64,000 nt of DNA from Symbiodinium natans (GCA_905221605.1 CAJNDS010000290.1:81001-145000), one strand, 5' to 3'. Numbered from the stretch's first letter, positions 8,875 through 18,424 are shown. Numbers and translations: made by a program. The notes: generated by a model from the letters alone, not told the origin.

Positions 8875-9165
8875 GCGTCTAGGGAGGTTCGGGGGTCGGC
8901 GTGTAGAACCCCCCCCCAAATTGTGATTAGGGTTTAGGGTTCAGGGATGCCGTTTTCGGTTGAGGCCTGTGGGAAAAACGCACCCCATGCAGTGTTTACG
9001 GTTTTTTTTGGATGACCTACCCTAAACCCTTAACCCTAAACCCTAAACCCTAAACCCTAAACCCTTATAAGGTTCAGGGATGGATGTTGGTCTGTGGGTG
9101 GAGGCGTTCAGGATTTGGGTTGTGGGGGGCGACAGTCAAACATCTGAATTTCTCTTTTGCATATT

Positions 9166-9268
9166 CTGGGTTGGTTCTTGGGACATTTGGTATTTTCCTT
9201 CTTTTGGTTTATAAGGGACCCTATATATATATTTTTTTTTCAGGGGGTTTAAAGGCCTGCCCAGTATT
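9166..9268. repeat. Family H element, copy 1
   Basis: GGACATTTGGTATTTTCC, TTATAAGGGACCCTA, then CAGGGGGTTTAAAGGCC; same order at 62362 and, interrupted, at 23864. Confidence 0.75.
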
Positions 9269-9349
9269 GCGCTCCGTGAGCATGGCATCTCAAAAAGAGA
9301 TGTTGAAGAGTAGGCTGGAGAGGAAGGAAGGCTTCTCAACCTACATCCT

Positions 9350-9480
9350 AAGCCCTAAACCCTAAACCTTGAACGCTAAACCCTAGACCCCAGACCCTAG
9401 GCCCTAAGCCCTAAACCCTAAACCCTAAACCCTAAACCCTAAACCCTAAACCCTGAACCCTAAACCCTAAACCCTAAACC
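9350..9480. repeat. C-array, about 17 units
   Basis: Degenerate left part with CCCTAGA and CCCCAGA, then regular CCCTAAA to 9480. Confidence 0.93.
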
Positions 9481-9500
9481 TTTCCTCCTCTCCATGCGAG

Positions 9501-9567
9501 TGGGCTGTCGGCTTCAAGAGGGAGCCTCTTTTGCCCATGCTCGCCAAAGATGCGAGCAGCAAGCAGC
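9501..9567 (+). CDS. Exon candidate, unknown protein
   Basis: 22 codons containing WAVGFKREPLLPMLAKDASS, between CATGCGAG and a GTGAGA donor. Good composition and a strong donor; phase to the next candidate (10029) does not fit, so an exon may be missing. Confidence 0.6.
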
Positions 9568-9706
9568 GTGAGAAACAAGAAGAACTTTTGGTTTTGGGGT
9601 TGAGGGTATAGGGTTTATATAGGGTTTAGGGTTTAGGGTTTAGGCAGTTTTCGGGTTTAGGGTTTCTGGTCTAGGGCTTAGGATTTAGGTTTTGGGGTTT
9701 GGAGTC

Positions 9707-9806
9707 TACTTGGTGGTTCATGGATTGTTATAAGTAGGGGTATAGGTATGGTAAGTATGCTTAACCTGATTTGGGGTACTTAGAACTACCCATGAACCTC
9801 CAAGTA
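9707..9806. repeat. Family A fold-back element, copy 3 (short)
   Basis: Arms TACTTGGTGGTTCATGG and CCCATGAACCTCCAAGTA with a reduced centre. Confidence 0.8.
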
Positions 9807-10028
9807 GGGCTCGGGATTTTCCTGGGACTCTCTTTACCTACAGTTTTATGGCTTCTCCCTACTTGCTAGGTGGGGGTTTAGAGATAGCGATTTGGGGTTT
9901 AGGGTTGTATAAATCATTCTCTAAGTTAAAAGGTCTTGTTAGGATCCTCTATATAATACCTATGAGTAACCCTAAACCCTAAACCCTTAACCCTAGTTAA
10001 ACCCTAAACCCTAAACCCTAAACCCCAG

Positions 10029-10098
10029 CAGATACAATTTGAGCGGCTGGCCAAATCCTGCGCCTCTCTTGGTAGCCTTGGGCGAGACATCTGCAAAT
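10029..10098 (+). CDS. Exon candidate, unknown protein
   Basis: 23 codons beginning QIQFERLAKSCASLGSLGRD plus T, after AACCCCAG and before GTGCTG. C-array 9968-10025 abuts the acceptor. Confidence 0.55.
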
Positions 10099-10370
10099 GT
10101 GCTGTGAAACCGATACCTAACCCCAAAAGCGATCAACCCGGGTAAGGGTCAGTTCTATCCTCATAACTTGAGTTGATTGCCTTGCGGATACAGTGCATTT
10201 GGCTTGAAGTCGGCTGGTAAGCGTGCCCCTGCTGCTCCATGACATGGCAGTAGAGTTCTTATCGGGAAAGCGATGCCTAACCCCAAGAGCGATACCCTCC
10301 ATGAAGGTCCCAGCCGTGGCCTCTAGGTTTTGCAGTGCGCTCATCTCCATTTTCTAATCATGCACCACCC
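10099..10370. other. Intron-like stretch with direct repeat
   Basis: CGATACCTAACCCC...AGCGAT occurs at 10110-10132 and again at 10271-10293, about 160 bp apart. No exon is clear. The 77-codon minus frame here (10117-10350) is not supported. Confidence 0.5.
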
Positions 10371-10640
10371 CCCCCTAGCACCCAAACCATAACAACCTAT
10401 GCCTCAACCTCTAGACCAATACCCATACCATGAAGGAATTTCATCGCAACCTATATCCCAACCTCCAAACCACATCAAGACCCTTTCCATGAAGCCATTG
10501 TTTCATCTCAACCTATACCCAAACCTCTAAACCACCTCAATACCCATACCATGAACCCATTGTTTCATCACAACCTATACCCCCAACCGCTACACCACCT
10601 CAATACCCACTCTATGAACCCCTGCCATGAACCCATAGCA
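10371..10640. repeat. Minisatellite, period about 62 bp
   Basis: At least three diverged units of the type CATGAAxCCATTGTTTCATC - CAACCTATACCC - CCTCAATACCCATAC follow each other. This A/C-rich repeat is unlike the telomeric arrays and was seen only here. Confidence 0.75.
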
Positions 10641-10808
10641 TGAACAAATTGAATACCCACATCAAACATGACATACTTGAGGCCATAGCGTGCCCCACCA
10701 CTTTGAATACCCATACTACCCACCCCTAGCTCCCTAACCTGAGAAAATGGAAATGGTCCCCTTAAACCCTAAACCCTCAACCCTTAACCCTCAACCCTAA
10801 ACCCACAG

Positions 10809-10859
10809 GCTGGACGGGCTGAGCTCGACCATGAAAGAGGACCCTTGGTGTTGCGGGAG
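10809..10859 (+). CDS. Exon candidate, unknown protein
   Basis: AGRAELDHERGPLVLRE in phase 0 between ACCCACAG and GTTGGT. C-array upstream (10764-10805). Confidence 0.55.
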
Positions 10860-11024
10860 GTTGGTGGGTTTAGGACGATCGTAGGATGGGTATCTGACCC
10901 AAGATGTGTCTAAGCAAGCTCCTGTGCCAAGGATAGGAGGAACCCCACACCCGAGTCTTTGGGCCACATCCTTCACGCCCTAGGGTGTTTCACGGGCTTT
11001 CCCCCTTGTCTGTCCCTTAAACAC

Positions 11025-11158
11025 TTAACCCTAAACCCGAAACCCTAAACCTTAAATCCTAAACCCTAAACCCTAAACCCTAAACCCTAACCCCTAACCC
11101 CTAACCCCTAACCCCTAACCCCTAACCCCTAACACCTAACCTAAACCCCAAACCTTCA
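11025..11158. repeat. C-array with CCCCTAA run
   Basis: CCCTAAA units pass into about seven CCCCTAA units, a register/length variant (same 7 bp, one extra C) at 11090-11140. Confidence 0.9.
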
Positions 11159-11167
11159 CATGTGGAG

Positions 11168-11245
11168 CGCTTCTCTGAGGTTGGAATTGACAGACCCCTG
11201 CCCCCGCCTGATGAACCCCGCAGCGATATGAGAGACGAAATAAAG
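11168..11245 (+). CDS. Exon candidate, unknown protein
   Basis: 26 codons beginning RFSEVGIDRPLPPPDEPRSD and ending DEIK, between ATGTGGAG and GTTTTG. C-array lies just before and a G-array just after; phase 0 agrees with the exon ending at 10859. Confidence 0.6.
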
Positions 11246-11256
11246 GTTTTGGTTTA

Positions 11257-11460
11257 GGGTTTAGGGTTTAGGGTTTTAAGGTTTTAAGGCTTTAGGGTTT
11301 ACGACGTAGGCCTTTTAATACTCCGACCGAACTAAACCCACACCCTCATCCTGTACCCGACATAGAACTGAAGCTCCCATCAACCCTTGTTTTTACCAAA
11401 GGGGCCTTAAAACCTTAAAACCTTAAAACCCTAAACCCAAAACCAAAACCTTTATTTCGT
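11257..11460. repeat. Inverted telomere-like pair with TTTTAAGG variant
   Basis: G-array 11257-11295 passes into TTTTAAGG units; the exact complement (CCTTAAAA units, then CCCTAAAC, CCAAAACCTTTATTTCGTC) returns at 11400-11462. The arms match beyond the repeats: GAAATAAAGGTTTTGG at 11237 pairs with CCAAAACCTTTATTTCG at 11443, a hairpin of about 230 bp starting at the end of the preceding exon. Confidence 0.8.
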
Positions 11461-11597
11461 CCCCCACAGTGCTCCAACGTCCGGCAAAGAAAGCACACCC
11501 TGATACCTGAACCCTGCCTTGGGACTAAATGCAGCCCAAAGGGGCTTATGGTCCGTAGACATGAATGAATGGGGGTTCTAGTGGCATAATTGTAGGG

Positions 11598-11713
11598 GTC
11601 GGAATAATAACTAAGAATGTTCCCTTATGGTCCCTTTGTACTTCTACTGTAATAACTCCCGAAACCCTTCTCTTCTGATTCAGGCCCCTATATTAGGGTA
11701 TATGACCTGAAGT
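11598..11713. repeat. Family I element, copy 1
   Basis: GGGGTCGGAATAATAACTAA, CTTATGGTCCCTTTGTA and ATTCAGGCCCCTATATTAGGG; shared with 63805-63925 and fragments at 22177 and 22815. Confidence 0.7.
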
Positions 11714-11890
11714 AAACCCTAAACCCGAAACCCTAAACCCCGAAGCCTGAAGCCTGACCCCTAAGCCCTAAGCCCTAAACCCAATCGTAGGGTTCAAACC
11801 CGAAACCCCAAACCCTAAACTGACCCTAAACCCTAAACCCTAAACCCTAAACCCTAAACCCTAAACCACCAAGTTAAGCCCTTCTTCCAG

Positions 11891-11933
11891 GAGTTCGAGG
11901 GCTGCCTCGTCGACCTTGAGGAGGAACTGGAGG
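11891..11933 (+). CDS. Exon candidate, acidic helix
   Basis: EFEGCLVDLEEELE plus G between CTTCTTCCAG (strong acceptor) and GTTTTG. C-array upstream (11824-11868) and G-array downstream (11953-11985). Confidence 0.6.
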
Positions 11934-11995
11934 GTTTTGGGTTTCGGGTTTTAAGGGTTAAGGGTTTAGGGTTTAGGGTTTAGGATTTATAGGGG

Positions 11996-12083
11996 GGGGC
12001 GTCACACTGCAGCTTTCTAGTATGGCGCAGTTGTCTTTATGACACATGGGCGTCTCGCCGGGGCGTCCCACTGCAGTTTTCTG
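11996..12083. repeat. Direct duplication of 22 bp
   Basis: GGGCGTCACACTGCAGCTTTC at 11996 recurs as GGGCGTCCCACTGCAGTTTTC at 12061, 65 bp apart. Confidence 0.7.
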
Positions 12084-12117
12084 TTCTCTAAACCCCAAAC
12101 CCCAAACCCTAAACCAG

Positions 12118-12201
12118 TGAAGGTCTCGGGCATTCAAGCTCCGGACCCACCCATTTGCATCAGGCGCCAGACAAGCCTGCCAGCACGGAGGCTGCCAAAT
12201 G
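12118..12201 (+). CDS. Exon candidate, unknown protein
   Basis: Two bases plus 27 codons beginning KVSGIQAPDPPICIRRQTSL between TAAACCAG and GTCAGA. Arg/Pro-rich; other frames are partly open. Confidence 0.4.
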
Positions 12202-12463
12202 GTCAGAGGCGAGCCTGGAAGGGGTTTAGGGTTTGGGGTTCAAGGTTTAGGGTTTTAGGGTTGGGTGGTAGGTATTCAATGTCATTCCTCACGAACCTTG
12301 CTGTAGGCTTGTTTTCGGAGATCCCCTGGGAGAAGCTTCACATAGCCTGAGACAGGGAACGTGCCCCAAGCCACATTTGGCCCAGACATGTTCTTGAAAA
12401 GGTGCAGGGTTAGTCGAGGATATACAGATTTCGCGTGAGTTTGATGAAGTTTCCAAATTCGGC

Positions 12464-12526
12464 GTTGTGATGTTCCCCCTTACACTAGCAGTCCTGAATT
12501 AGGGATTATAATACCCCTATTGTAGT
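12464..12526. repeat. Family B element, left part only
   Basis: GTGATGTTCCCCCTTACACTAGC to ATAATACCCC, then cut by a C-array where the right half should be. Confidence 0.75.
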
Positions 12527-12744
12527 CCCTAAACCCTAAACTGCCCTAAACCCTAAACCCTAAAGCCTAAGCTGCGCAGGAGGGAAAAAAGCCTAAACCC
12601 CTGTTGGTATAAGGGGATCCCAAGTTTTTAGGGCCATTTGCATGACTGGAGGATGTAGGAAGGCTCCTTTCGGTGAGACGTTGCCAGCGGTGATGCAGAA
12701 GCATGGCTGCTGTGCCTCTACTACAAGGGTTTAGGGTTTAGGGA

Positions 12745-12845
12745 TGTAGTAGCTGAATGAGTACACTTTTCCACTTTTTTAGATACCACAACCCCCTATA
12801 TAGAACTGACAGTGTACACTTTTGGGGGGCTGATGAACTCAGCAA
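12745..12845. repeat. Family E element, copy 2
   Basis: GTAGCTGAATGAGTACACTT...GTGTACACTTTTGGGGGGCTGATGAACTCAGC; a C-array (12847-12930) begins at its right end. Confidence 0.8.
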
Positions 12846-12969
12846 TTCCCTAAACCCTAAACCCTAAACCCTAAACCCTAAACCCTGAACCCTGAACCCT
12901 GAACCCTAAACCCTAAACCCTAAACCCTAGACTAAGCTTACCCTACGAAACTGGTGGGCTCCCATGCAG

Positions 12970-12995
12970 GGCTTTCCGACAATAGCCTGCCAAAG
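12970..12995 (+). CDS. Micro-exon candidate (26 nt)
   Basis: Between CCCATGCAG and GTTTCT; phase 0 reads GFPTIACQ, another phase LSDNSLPK. Splice signals are good but the frame is undecided. Confidence 0.35.
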
Positions 12996-13023
12996 GTTTC
13001 TAGGAATCCTCTACAGGGCTCAG

Positions 13024-13082
13024 TGGGTTTAGGGTTTAGGGTTTAGGGTTTAGGGTTTAGGGTTTAGGGTTTAGGGTTCAGG
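13024..13082. repeat. G-array, 8 units
   Basis: Perfect TTTAGGG ending TTCAGGG, just before the 13092 exon; an exception to the usual C-array-before-acceptor order. Confidence 0.92.
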
Positions 13083-13091
13083 GATCTTAAG

Positions 13092-13157
13092 GCGACCCTG
13101 TTCTCGGGGCGACGGGCCTGCGGGATGTGTCGTGGGTCCCCTTTGGCGCGGTCCGCG
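13092..13157 (+). CDS. Exon candidate with consensus donor
   Basis: Two bases plus DPVLGATGLRDVSWVPFGAV, R and G, between GATCTTAAG and the consensus donor GTGAGT. It leaves one base; the next candidate begins with two. Confidence 0.6.
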
Positions 13158-13268
13158 GTGAGTGTCATGTGACATCTGAATGGCTTCTTCGCTCATCCTT
13201 GCCCTAAACCCTAAAACCCCAAACCCTAAACCCTAAACCCTAAACCGCACATGCTTCCTTGCCACCAG

Positions 13269-13302
13269 AGCCGATCTGCCACCCTGAAAGGGATGGGCTC
13301 AG
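13269..13302 (+). CDS. Micro-exon candidate (34 nt)
   Basis: AG completes a Glu codon with the G left at 13157, then PICHPERDGL and two bases before GTCTGG. Acceptor TTGCCACCAG. In-phase continuation supports both exons. Confidence 0.5.
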
Positions 13303-13539
13303 GTCTGGAAGATTAGAAATCGTAGCCCGGTTGCCTGGCATTTTGCACAAGCTGCCGTTGCAGACAGAGGGTTTAGGGTGTAGGGTTTAGGCCCCCCAAA
13401 CTACCCTAAAGCCTAAACAACCAAATGGGTAGTTCTCCATTATAGGGTCCCTTTTTGGCCCCTGATTATAAGGGTGCCGTTCGTTCTATAAATCAACATA
13501 ATAAGAATGATACTAACACTAGCAATAAGAAAATTAATG

Positions 13540-13685
13540 ATAAAAAACATATAAACACACAGGCAAATTAATAAATATAAAAATAAATATATAAATATAA
13601 ATATAAATATAAATATAAATATAAATATAAATATAAATATAAATACAATATATATATATATGTATATATATATACATACTTTATA
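13540..13685. repeat. AT microsatellite
   Basis: About fifteen ATAAAT-type hexamers, then TA dinucleotides. It gives rise to a spurious IFIFIF-type minus-strand frame. Confidence 0.9.
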
Positions 13686-13799
13686 GGACCCCAAGGAAGG
13701 GCCCCAAGTTAGAGAACGGCCCGCTCGCTGCTTCGAAGGCCTTCTTGGGCATTCGGCGCTGCAACGAGCAACTGGTTCCCTTGACTCCGACAGCCGTTG

Positions 13800-13992
13800 G
13801 TGTTTAGGGTTTAGGGTGTAGGGTTTGTGGTTTGGGATTTAGGGTTTGGGGTTTGGGGTTTGGGGTTTGGGAGGGTTTAGGAGGGTTTGAGGGTTTAGGG
13901 TTTGGGGTTTAGGGTTTAAGGGTTAGGGTTTGGGGTTTAGGGTTTGGGGTTTAGGGTTTAGGGTTCCATTTTCAGGGTTTTGGGGTTTAGGG
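13800..13992. repeat. Degenerate G-array (TTTGGGG variants)
   Basis: TTTAGGG mixed with TTTGGGG over nearly 200 bp; about half of the units carry the A to G change. Confidence 0.85.
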
Positions 13993-14024
13993 TTTGGGGT
14001 GACGAGGTTAGGGTTTGGAGACTA

Positions 14025-14192
14025 TACTAGGACCCAGAGTAGGCCCTTATTCATTGTTTTGGGGTTTAGGGTTTATAGGGTTTAGGGGGTTTAGGGGGTT
14101 TTGCGTTTAGGGTTTAGGGATGCTTCCCTTCTAGGCCCACTTGGAACCCAAAAAGAGCCCCTTTCCCATTCCCAGGTTGCCCTTGGGGTCTT
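14025..14192. repeat. Family C' element containing a G-array
   Basis: Left end ACTAGGACCCAGAGTAGGCCC and right part AACCCAAAAAGAGCCCC...AGGTTGCCCTTGGGGTCT match the element at 8044. A G-array of about 70 bp (14065-14125) sits in its middle. Confidence 0.75.
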
Positions 14193-14332
14193 GCAAACAA
14201 ATCACCCCCTAAACCCTAACCCTAAACCCTTTTTGGGGTACCATTTTTTTACATATACGCGCGGCCCCGCATGAGACCGGGTACCCAAGAAGTGATGGTA
14301 TTTCTGAGGGCCTCCCCACATGCTTCGACAGT

Positions 14333-14335
<3 letters not shown>

Positions 14336-14368
<33 letters not shown>

Positions 14369-14440
14369 CAAAAAATATAAATAAATACAAAATATATACA
14401 TATATATATATATATATTATGTATTTGTCTATCTATACAT
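14336..14440. repeat. CA/TA microsatellites
   Basis: (CA)n passes into (TA)n and ATAAATA runs. Confidence 0.9.
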
Positions 14441-14589
14441 ATACATGTGCGCTTTTTCGGATCTACGAATAGGTGCCCTGCAATGCCCCAGAAAGTTTTA
14501 CCAGAAAGTTTTAAACCGGCTCAGGCACTCCGACTTTAAGTGTCCCCTTTTAGTGCCAAGCAGCCCGTAGAAGGATCCGCCCCCCTTAA

Positions 14590-14663
14590 ACCCTAAACCC
14601 TATACCGTATACCCTAAACCCTAAACCTGAACCCTGAACCCTAAACCCTAACCCCCCCTACCA

Positions 14664-14698
<35 letters not shown>
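14590..14698. repeat. C-array then (AC)n
   Basis: Degenerate CCCTAAA/CCCTATA/CCCTGAA at 14586-14655, then about 17 AC dinucleotides. Confidence 0.9.
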
Positions 14699-14699
<1 letters not shown>

Positions 14700-14723
14700 G
14701 AATGTTCAAAACACATCCCTAAG

Positions 14724-14786
14724 GAGCTCAAAGTCAACGAGCTGCGAGCCAGGATCAACGAGAAGGCCCCGGCCTCTAGGGACCAG
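14724..14786 (+). CDS. Exon candidate, helical
   Basis: 21 codons beginning ELKVNELRARINEKAPASRD, ending Q, between ACATCCCTAAG and a GC donor (GCTTTT). Phase 0 at both ends. Unidentified. Confidence 0.6.
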
Positions 14787-14982
14787 GCTTTTGGGTTTTT
14801 GGGGTTTAGGGTTTAGGGTTCGCTTTGGAAGGGTTTGCCGTTTTGTCACGACTTTGTGGTTTTTGTTTGCAAATCTAGATGGATAGGTCGATCGTTCGAT
14901 ATTTACTGCCTAGGTGCATTTTTTCGGGTGGGGGGAGGGGATTCGGGCGTGCGAGTTTTCATTGGACCACGCCTTCTGCCAG

Positions 14983-15018
14983 AGATGTGGAGGCGTCTTA
15001 CCTGGATTGCGACACGCC
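14983..15018 (+). CDS. Exon candidate, unknown protein
   Basis: One base plus DVEASYLDCDT and two bases between CTTCTGCCAG and GTTCCC. Confidence 0.5.
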
Positions 15019-15025
15019 GTTCCCT

Positions 15026-15442
15026 CAACCCTAAACCCTAAACCCTAAACCCTAAACCCTAAACCCTAAACCCTAAACCCAGGATCCAGGCAGCCCATTC
15101 TCCTGTAGATGGGTTTGAGGGCTGAGGCTGAGTTAGGCCAGCTACTATATGTAGGGTTTGGGGATGAGGGTGCTTTTTTGGGGGGGGGGGTTCAAGTAAC
15201 CCTGAACCCTAAACCCTAAACCCTAAACCCTAAACCCCAAACCCCAAACCCTAAACCCTAAACCCTATCTACCCTTCTGCCTGCATGACCCTTTGGGTTC
15301 GGCCCTCCTGGACAAGAAGGAGGTCAGACCTTAAGCGCTCTCTTGCGCGCGCTCTCCTTCATTTCCGGGAGTCCTTCTTGTCAGGGTTTAGGGTTTAGGG
15401 TTTAGGGTTTAGGGTTTAGGGTTTAGGGTTTAGGGTTTAGGG
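15026..15442. repeat. Three telomere-type arrays with a GC-rich island
   Basis: C-arrays at 15026-15080 and 15198-15268 and a G-array at 15384-15445. The island between (15270-15383) is open as PLGSALLDKKE before GTCAGA but lacks an obvious acceptor. Confidence 0.85.
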
Positions 15443-15516
15443 TTTTAGGGTGCCATCTTGCAGGAATGTCGACCTGGAAAGAGACTTTCCCGCATCTCGA
15501 CCTGACATGACCCCAG

Positions 15517-15600
15517 ACTGCAAACTGCCAAGAAAGCGACCTTGCTCGAGGAGGATGAGAAAACCGGTGATTACTACTCGTGGACGGCTCGCGGCAAGGC
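15517..15600 (+). CDS. Exon candidate, unknown protein
   Basis: After TGACCCCAG the frame reads LQTAKKATLLEEDEKTGDYY then SWTARGKAALEEE. Donor either GTGATT at 15567 or a GC site near 15600; coding composition favours the longer form. The purine-rich 15600-15690 that follows looks like low-complexity sequence. Confidence 0.6.
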
Positions 15601-16376
15601 TGCATTAGAGGAAGAGAGGCATGGGAGCGAGAGGGAATAGGGAGAGAGGAAATGCAGAGAGAGGGAGAGGGAGGCAGGGACACGGAGCGGGGGGGACGGA
15701 ATCCCAAAACAAAACCGATACGCCTGACTCAGCCTGCGTGCCACCCCCCCCTCCCATCCAGATTTACCAGAATGTGAACTCCTTTTCAGTTTTTGCGTCT
15801 GAACGGGGATTCAAAGGGCCCAAGCCCCCGAAAATAGGTTAAGTCAACATCCGGAAGCTGGCTCTATATAGACGCCAGAGTCGCTCAGCTTGCTCAACTG
15901 TAGTAGGGTTAAGGCTTTGCAGTTTACCGTGTCGGGGGACTGAATGTTCTGTGTTCCTATTTCCGATCCTAAGCCCCATAAGCCCTGGAGCCCGGTGAGA
16001 GTCGCAACTTTATCCACTCCCAAAGCGCCGAAAGTCACTGCTGCAGGTTTTTTTTTATACCCAGAACCCTTAACCCTGAACTCCAAACCCTAAACCCAGA
16101 ACCCTAAACCCTAAACCCTAGGATTTGCCTGATGAAGCCTCAGAGCCACCCCCCCCCCCGGCGAGAAGCCCCCACTTCACTGGGGTCCTTATTCCAAGGG
16201 ATCCTACTTGGGTGGGGTCTATATCAGGGGGGTCCCTTATTATCGTTAACCCCCGGATTTCCCTAAACCCTAAACCCTAAGCCCTAAACCCTAAACCCTT
16301 AGTGTCGTAAACCTTTCATGTGTGCCAAGGCATGGATCTTGGGCCAATCCAGTACCGAGGTTCCGGAGCACAGCGG
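15601..16376. other. Intron-like stretch, possible small exons
   Basis: AG-rich low complexity at 15600-15690 and a C-array at 16060-16118. After CTTTGCAG at 15928 a frame reads YRVGGLNVLCSYF. A GTGAGA donor lies at 15995 after CATAAGCCCTGGAGCCCG. Fold-back words of the 2967-3180 type recur at 16190-16260. Confidence 0.4.
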
Positions 16377-16640
16377 TTTTTAAGGGGCCTCTTAGGGGCC
16401 TCTTAGGGGCTTTTGGTGGGTTTTTGGTGGGCTTGTAGGGGCTTTAGGGGTGGGGTTTGGGTTTGGGGTTTGGGGTTTGGGGTTTGAGGTTTGGGTTTTG
16501 GGGGTTTAGGGAATAGGGGCTTTCGGTTTTGTTTTGGCTTTTAGGGGTCTTGGGGGCTTTAGGGCTTTTTGGGGCTCTAGGGCTTTTGGGTATTTTTAAG
16601 GGCTTTTGGGGCGTTTTTGGGCTTTAGAGGCTTTAGGGAA
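16376..16640. repeat. G/T-rich degenerate repeat
   Basis: Strings of GGGGCTTTT, GGTGGGTTTTT and TTTGGGG; looks like a decayed G-array. Confidence 0.7.
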
Positions 16641-16784
16641 CAAGTCCTCGCTTGGGGTGCTTTTTGAACGCAAGTTGATACCCTCAGCTTTGCGCACTGC
16701 AGCACCCAACTATACCATACTCTCAGGGTTTAAGGTTTTGGGTTTAGGGTTTAGGGTTTAGGGGCCTTCGCATGAGGAATCAAG

Positions 16785-16827
16785 TTCACCGACATCCAGT
16801 TCGACCGATACCATCGGGAGAAGGCAG
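16785..16827 (+). CDS. Exon candidate, unknown protein
   Basis: FTDIQFDRYHREKA plus G between GGAATCAAG and a GC donor (GCGTGC). The frame remains open for GVHLGRQAVL. Confidence 0.55.
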
Positions 16828-16857
16828 GCGTGCATCTAGGACGCCAAGCAGTTCTCC

Positions 16858-17040
16858 TAAACCCTAAACCCTAACCCTAAACCCTAAACCCTGAACCCTG
16901 AACCCTGAACCCTGAACCCTGAACCCTGAACCCTGAACCCTGAACCCTGAACCCTGAACCCTGAACCCTGGACCCTGGACCCTGGACCCTGAACCCTGAA
17001 CCCTGAACCCTGAACCCTGAACCCTGAACCCTGAACCTTG
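16858..17040. repeat. C-array with CCCTGAA / CCCTGGA blocks
   Basis: Over 20 units; CCCTGAA homogenised in two blocks with three CCCTGGA units between. The block structure suggests local unit duplication rather than telomerase synthesis. Minus-strand frames made of GFRVQGS repeats are artefacts. Confidence 0.95.
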
Positions 17041-17155
17041 CCTTTCTCGCGCCATAAAGTCCACATCTGCACCCTAAACCCGAAACCCTAAACCCCAAAC
17101 CCCAATCCCCAAACCCCAAACCCGTTTTTAGACCCTCCCTGTCACGTCTTCTCAG

Positions 17156-17195
17156 GGCTCCTCTTTCTACTTCGTGGAGCTGAAAATGCACCGCG
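17156..17195 (+). CDS. Exon candidate, unknown protein
   Basis: GSSFYFVELKMHR plus G between GTCTTCTCAG and GTCGCA. The frame stays open for another 20 codons. Confidence 0.55.
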
Positions 17196-17244
17196 GTCGC
17201 ACGCCGACATACTCCTATGCCTCCTCTCCGCTTAGGGGCCTGGG

Positions 17245-17335
17245 AATGAGGGTTTAGGGTTGAGGGTGTAGGGTTCAGGGTTCAGGGTTCAGGGTGTAGG
17301 GTTTAGGGTTTAGGGTTTATAGGGCTCAGGGTGCG
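17245..17335. repeat. Degenerate G-array
   Basis: GTTTAGGG mixed with GTTCAGGG, GTGTAGGG and GTTGAGG. Confidence 0.85.
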
Positions 17336-17570
17336 GGAGTCTAGAACAACTCCCGTTACCCCTAAACCCTCATTCCCTCATAGCTCTTCCTCTGCCTTTT
17401 GTCAATCTCATCAAAAGAAAACTAGAAGGCCAAGCTTTTTTGCTTGTAGGTTGTAGTAGTCTGAGATTCGCCTCAGACTCGCGAGGGGCATGCGGCACCG
17501 GAGATGAGACTCGGGTTTAGAGGTCAATGTTTGCTTTGTTCGGTTGCTCCGGTGCGACTGGTGGTCTCCT

Positions 17571-17672
17571 TAGTAGCTGAATGGGTACACTTCAACACTT
17601 TTTTGGGGGATCCTAGAATGTGTTTTGTAGAACTGAAAGTGTACACTTTTTTGGGGCTTATGAACTCAGCAA
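17571..17672. repeat. Family E element, copy 3
   Basis: TAGTAGCTGAATGGGTACACTT at left, AGTGTACACTTTTTTGGGG and ATGAACTCAGCAA at right. Confidence 0.8.
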
Positions 17673-17739
17673 CTATAAGGGACCCTTATATAGTCGACTG
17701 AAATAGTAGGATTCCCTGATATAAAGAACCCCAATGGGG

Positions 17740-18000
17740 TACCCCCCCCCCCCCCCCCCATTTGCGGCAACCCCCAAATAAACTGCCTGAGCTCGTACAG
17801 TTGCCTTGCCTGAGCGCCGAAACCCCCAAAAGCCCTATACAAAACCAGCAATCCCTAGTCCTAAGCCCTGCACCCTACACACCTAAAACTGGCCCCAAAA
17901 CCCCTAAGTTTAGACCCGAAACCCTAAACTGCCCTAAACCCTGAACCCTAAACCCTCAACCCTAAACCCCAAACCCTAAACCCTAAACCCGAAGCCCAGC
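17740..18000. repeat. Poly-C run and degenerate C-array
   Basis: A run of about 18 C at 17742-17759, then a decayed C-array at 17895-17995. No convincing exon. Confidence 0.75.
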
Positions 18001-18030
18001 GCTCGAAAATCCAGGCCTTTAGGTCTGCAG

Positions 18031-18072
18031 CTCGAGGAGGTGGAGATCGAAGGCATCGGCACCGTCATTCAG
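18031..18072 (+). CDS. Exon candidate, possible FAH-family C-terminus
   Basis: LEEVEIEGIGTVIQ in phase 0 between AGGTCTGCAG and a GC donor (GCTCAG). VEIEGIGT resembles the conserved C-terminal strand of fumarylacetoacetate hydrolase-fold proteins, where such a motif follows a GD turn. Only eight residues support this, and no other FAH motif was found nearby, so the assignment is tentative. Confidence 0.5.
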
Positions 18073-18106
18073 GCTCAGCAGGGTCCCAGAGAGCCCCGCT
18101 TAAGCA

Positions 18107-18327
18107 AAAAAAGAAAGCAAAATAGATTGACAATGATCTCTCAAAATTGATAGAACATGCTCATGTTGAACAAACTTGGTGCAAACGTATCTAAAAGTTG
18201 ATCAGAAAATGGGAACAAAGACTACTGACAATTTTATGAAGGACACCTTAAGTCAGAACCAGGATCCTTATGTAGAGTTTGTGGTTGGGCTTCCTGGGGT
18301 CTGTCGTAAAGGGACATCTAGGGCACA
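18107..18327. other. A-rich stretch with open frame
   Basis: A frame includes DPYVEFVVGLPGVCRKG at about 18270-18320, possibly an exon remnant; no clear splice sites. Confidence 0.3.
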
Positions 18328-18424
18328 ATACCCAAAGAGCCCAATACCCCTGATTTAAGGAATATACCTCAAATCATACTAAGGATCCCTTCATAAATTA
18401 AGGGGTATTGGGCTCTTTGGGTAC
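18328..18424. repeat. Family D fold-back element, copy 1
   Basis: ATACCCAAAGAGCCCAATACCCC at left pairs with GGGGTATTGGGCTCTTTGGGTA at right around a TTAAGGAAT / ATTAAGG core. About 97 bp. Confidence 0.9.

Noticed and set aside
13440-13694. Hydrophobic IFIFIF frame suggesting a membrane protein
   Set aside because: It lies over an ATAAAT microsatellite.
16864-17191. Minus-strand frames of up to 104 codons with GFRVQGS repeats
   Set aside because: Pure translation of the CCCTGAA array; no splice-bounded unique sequence.
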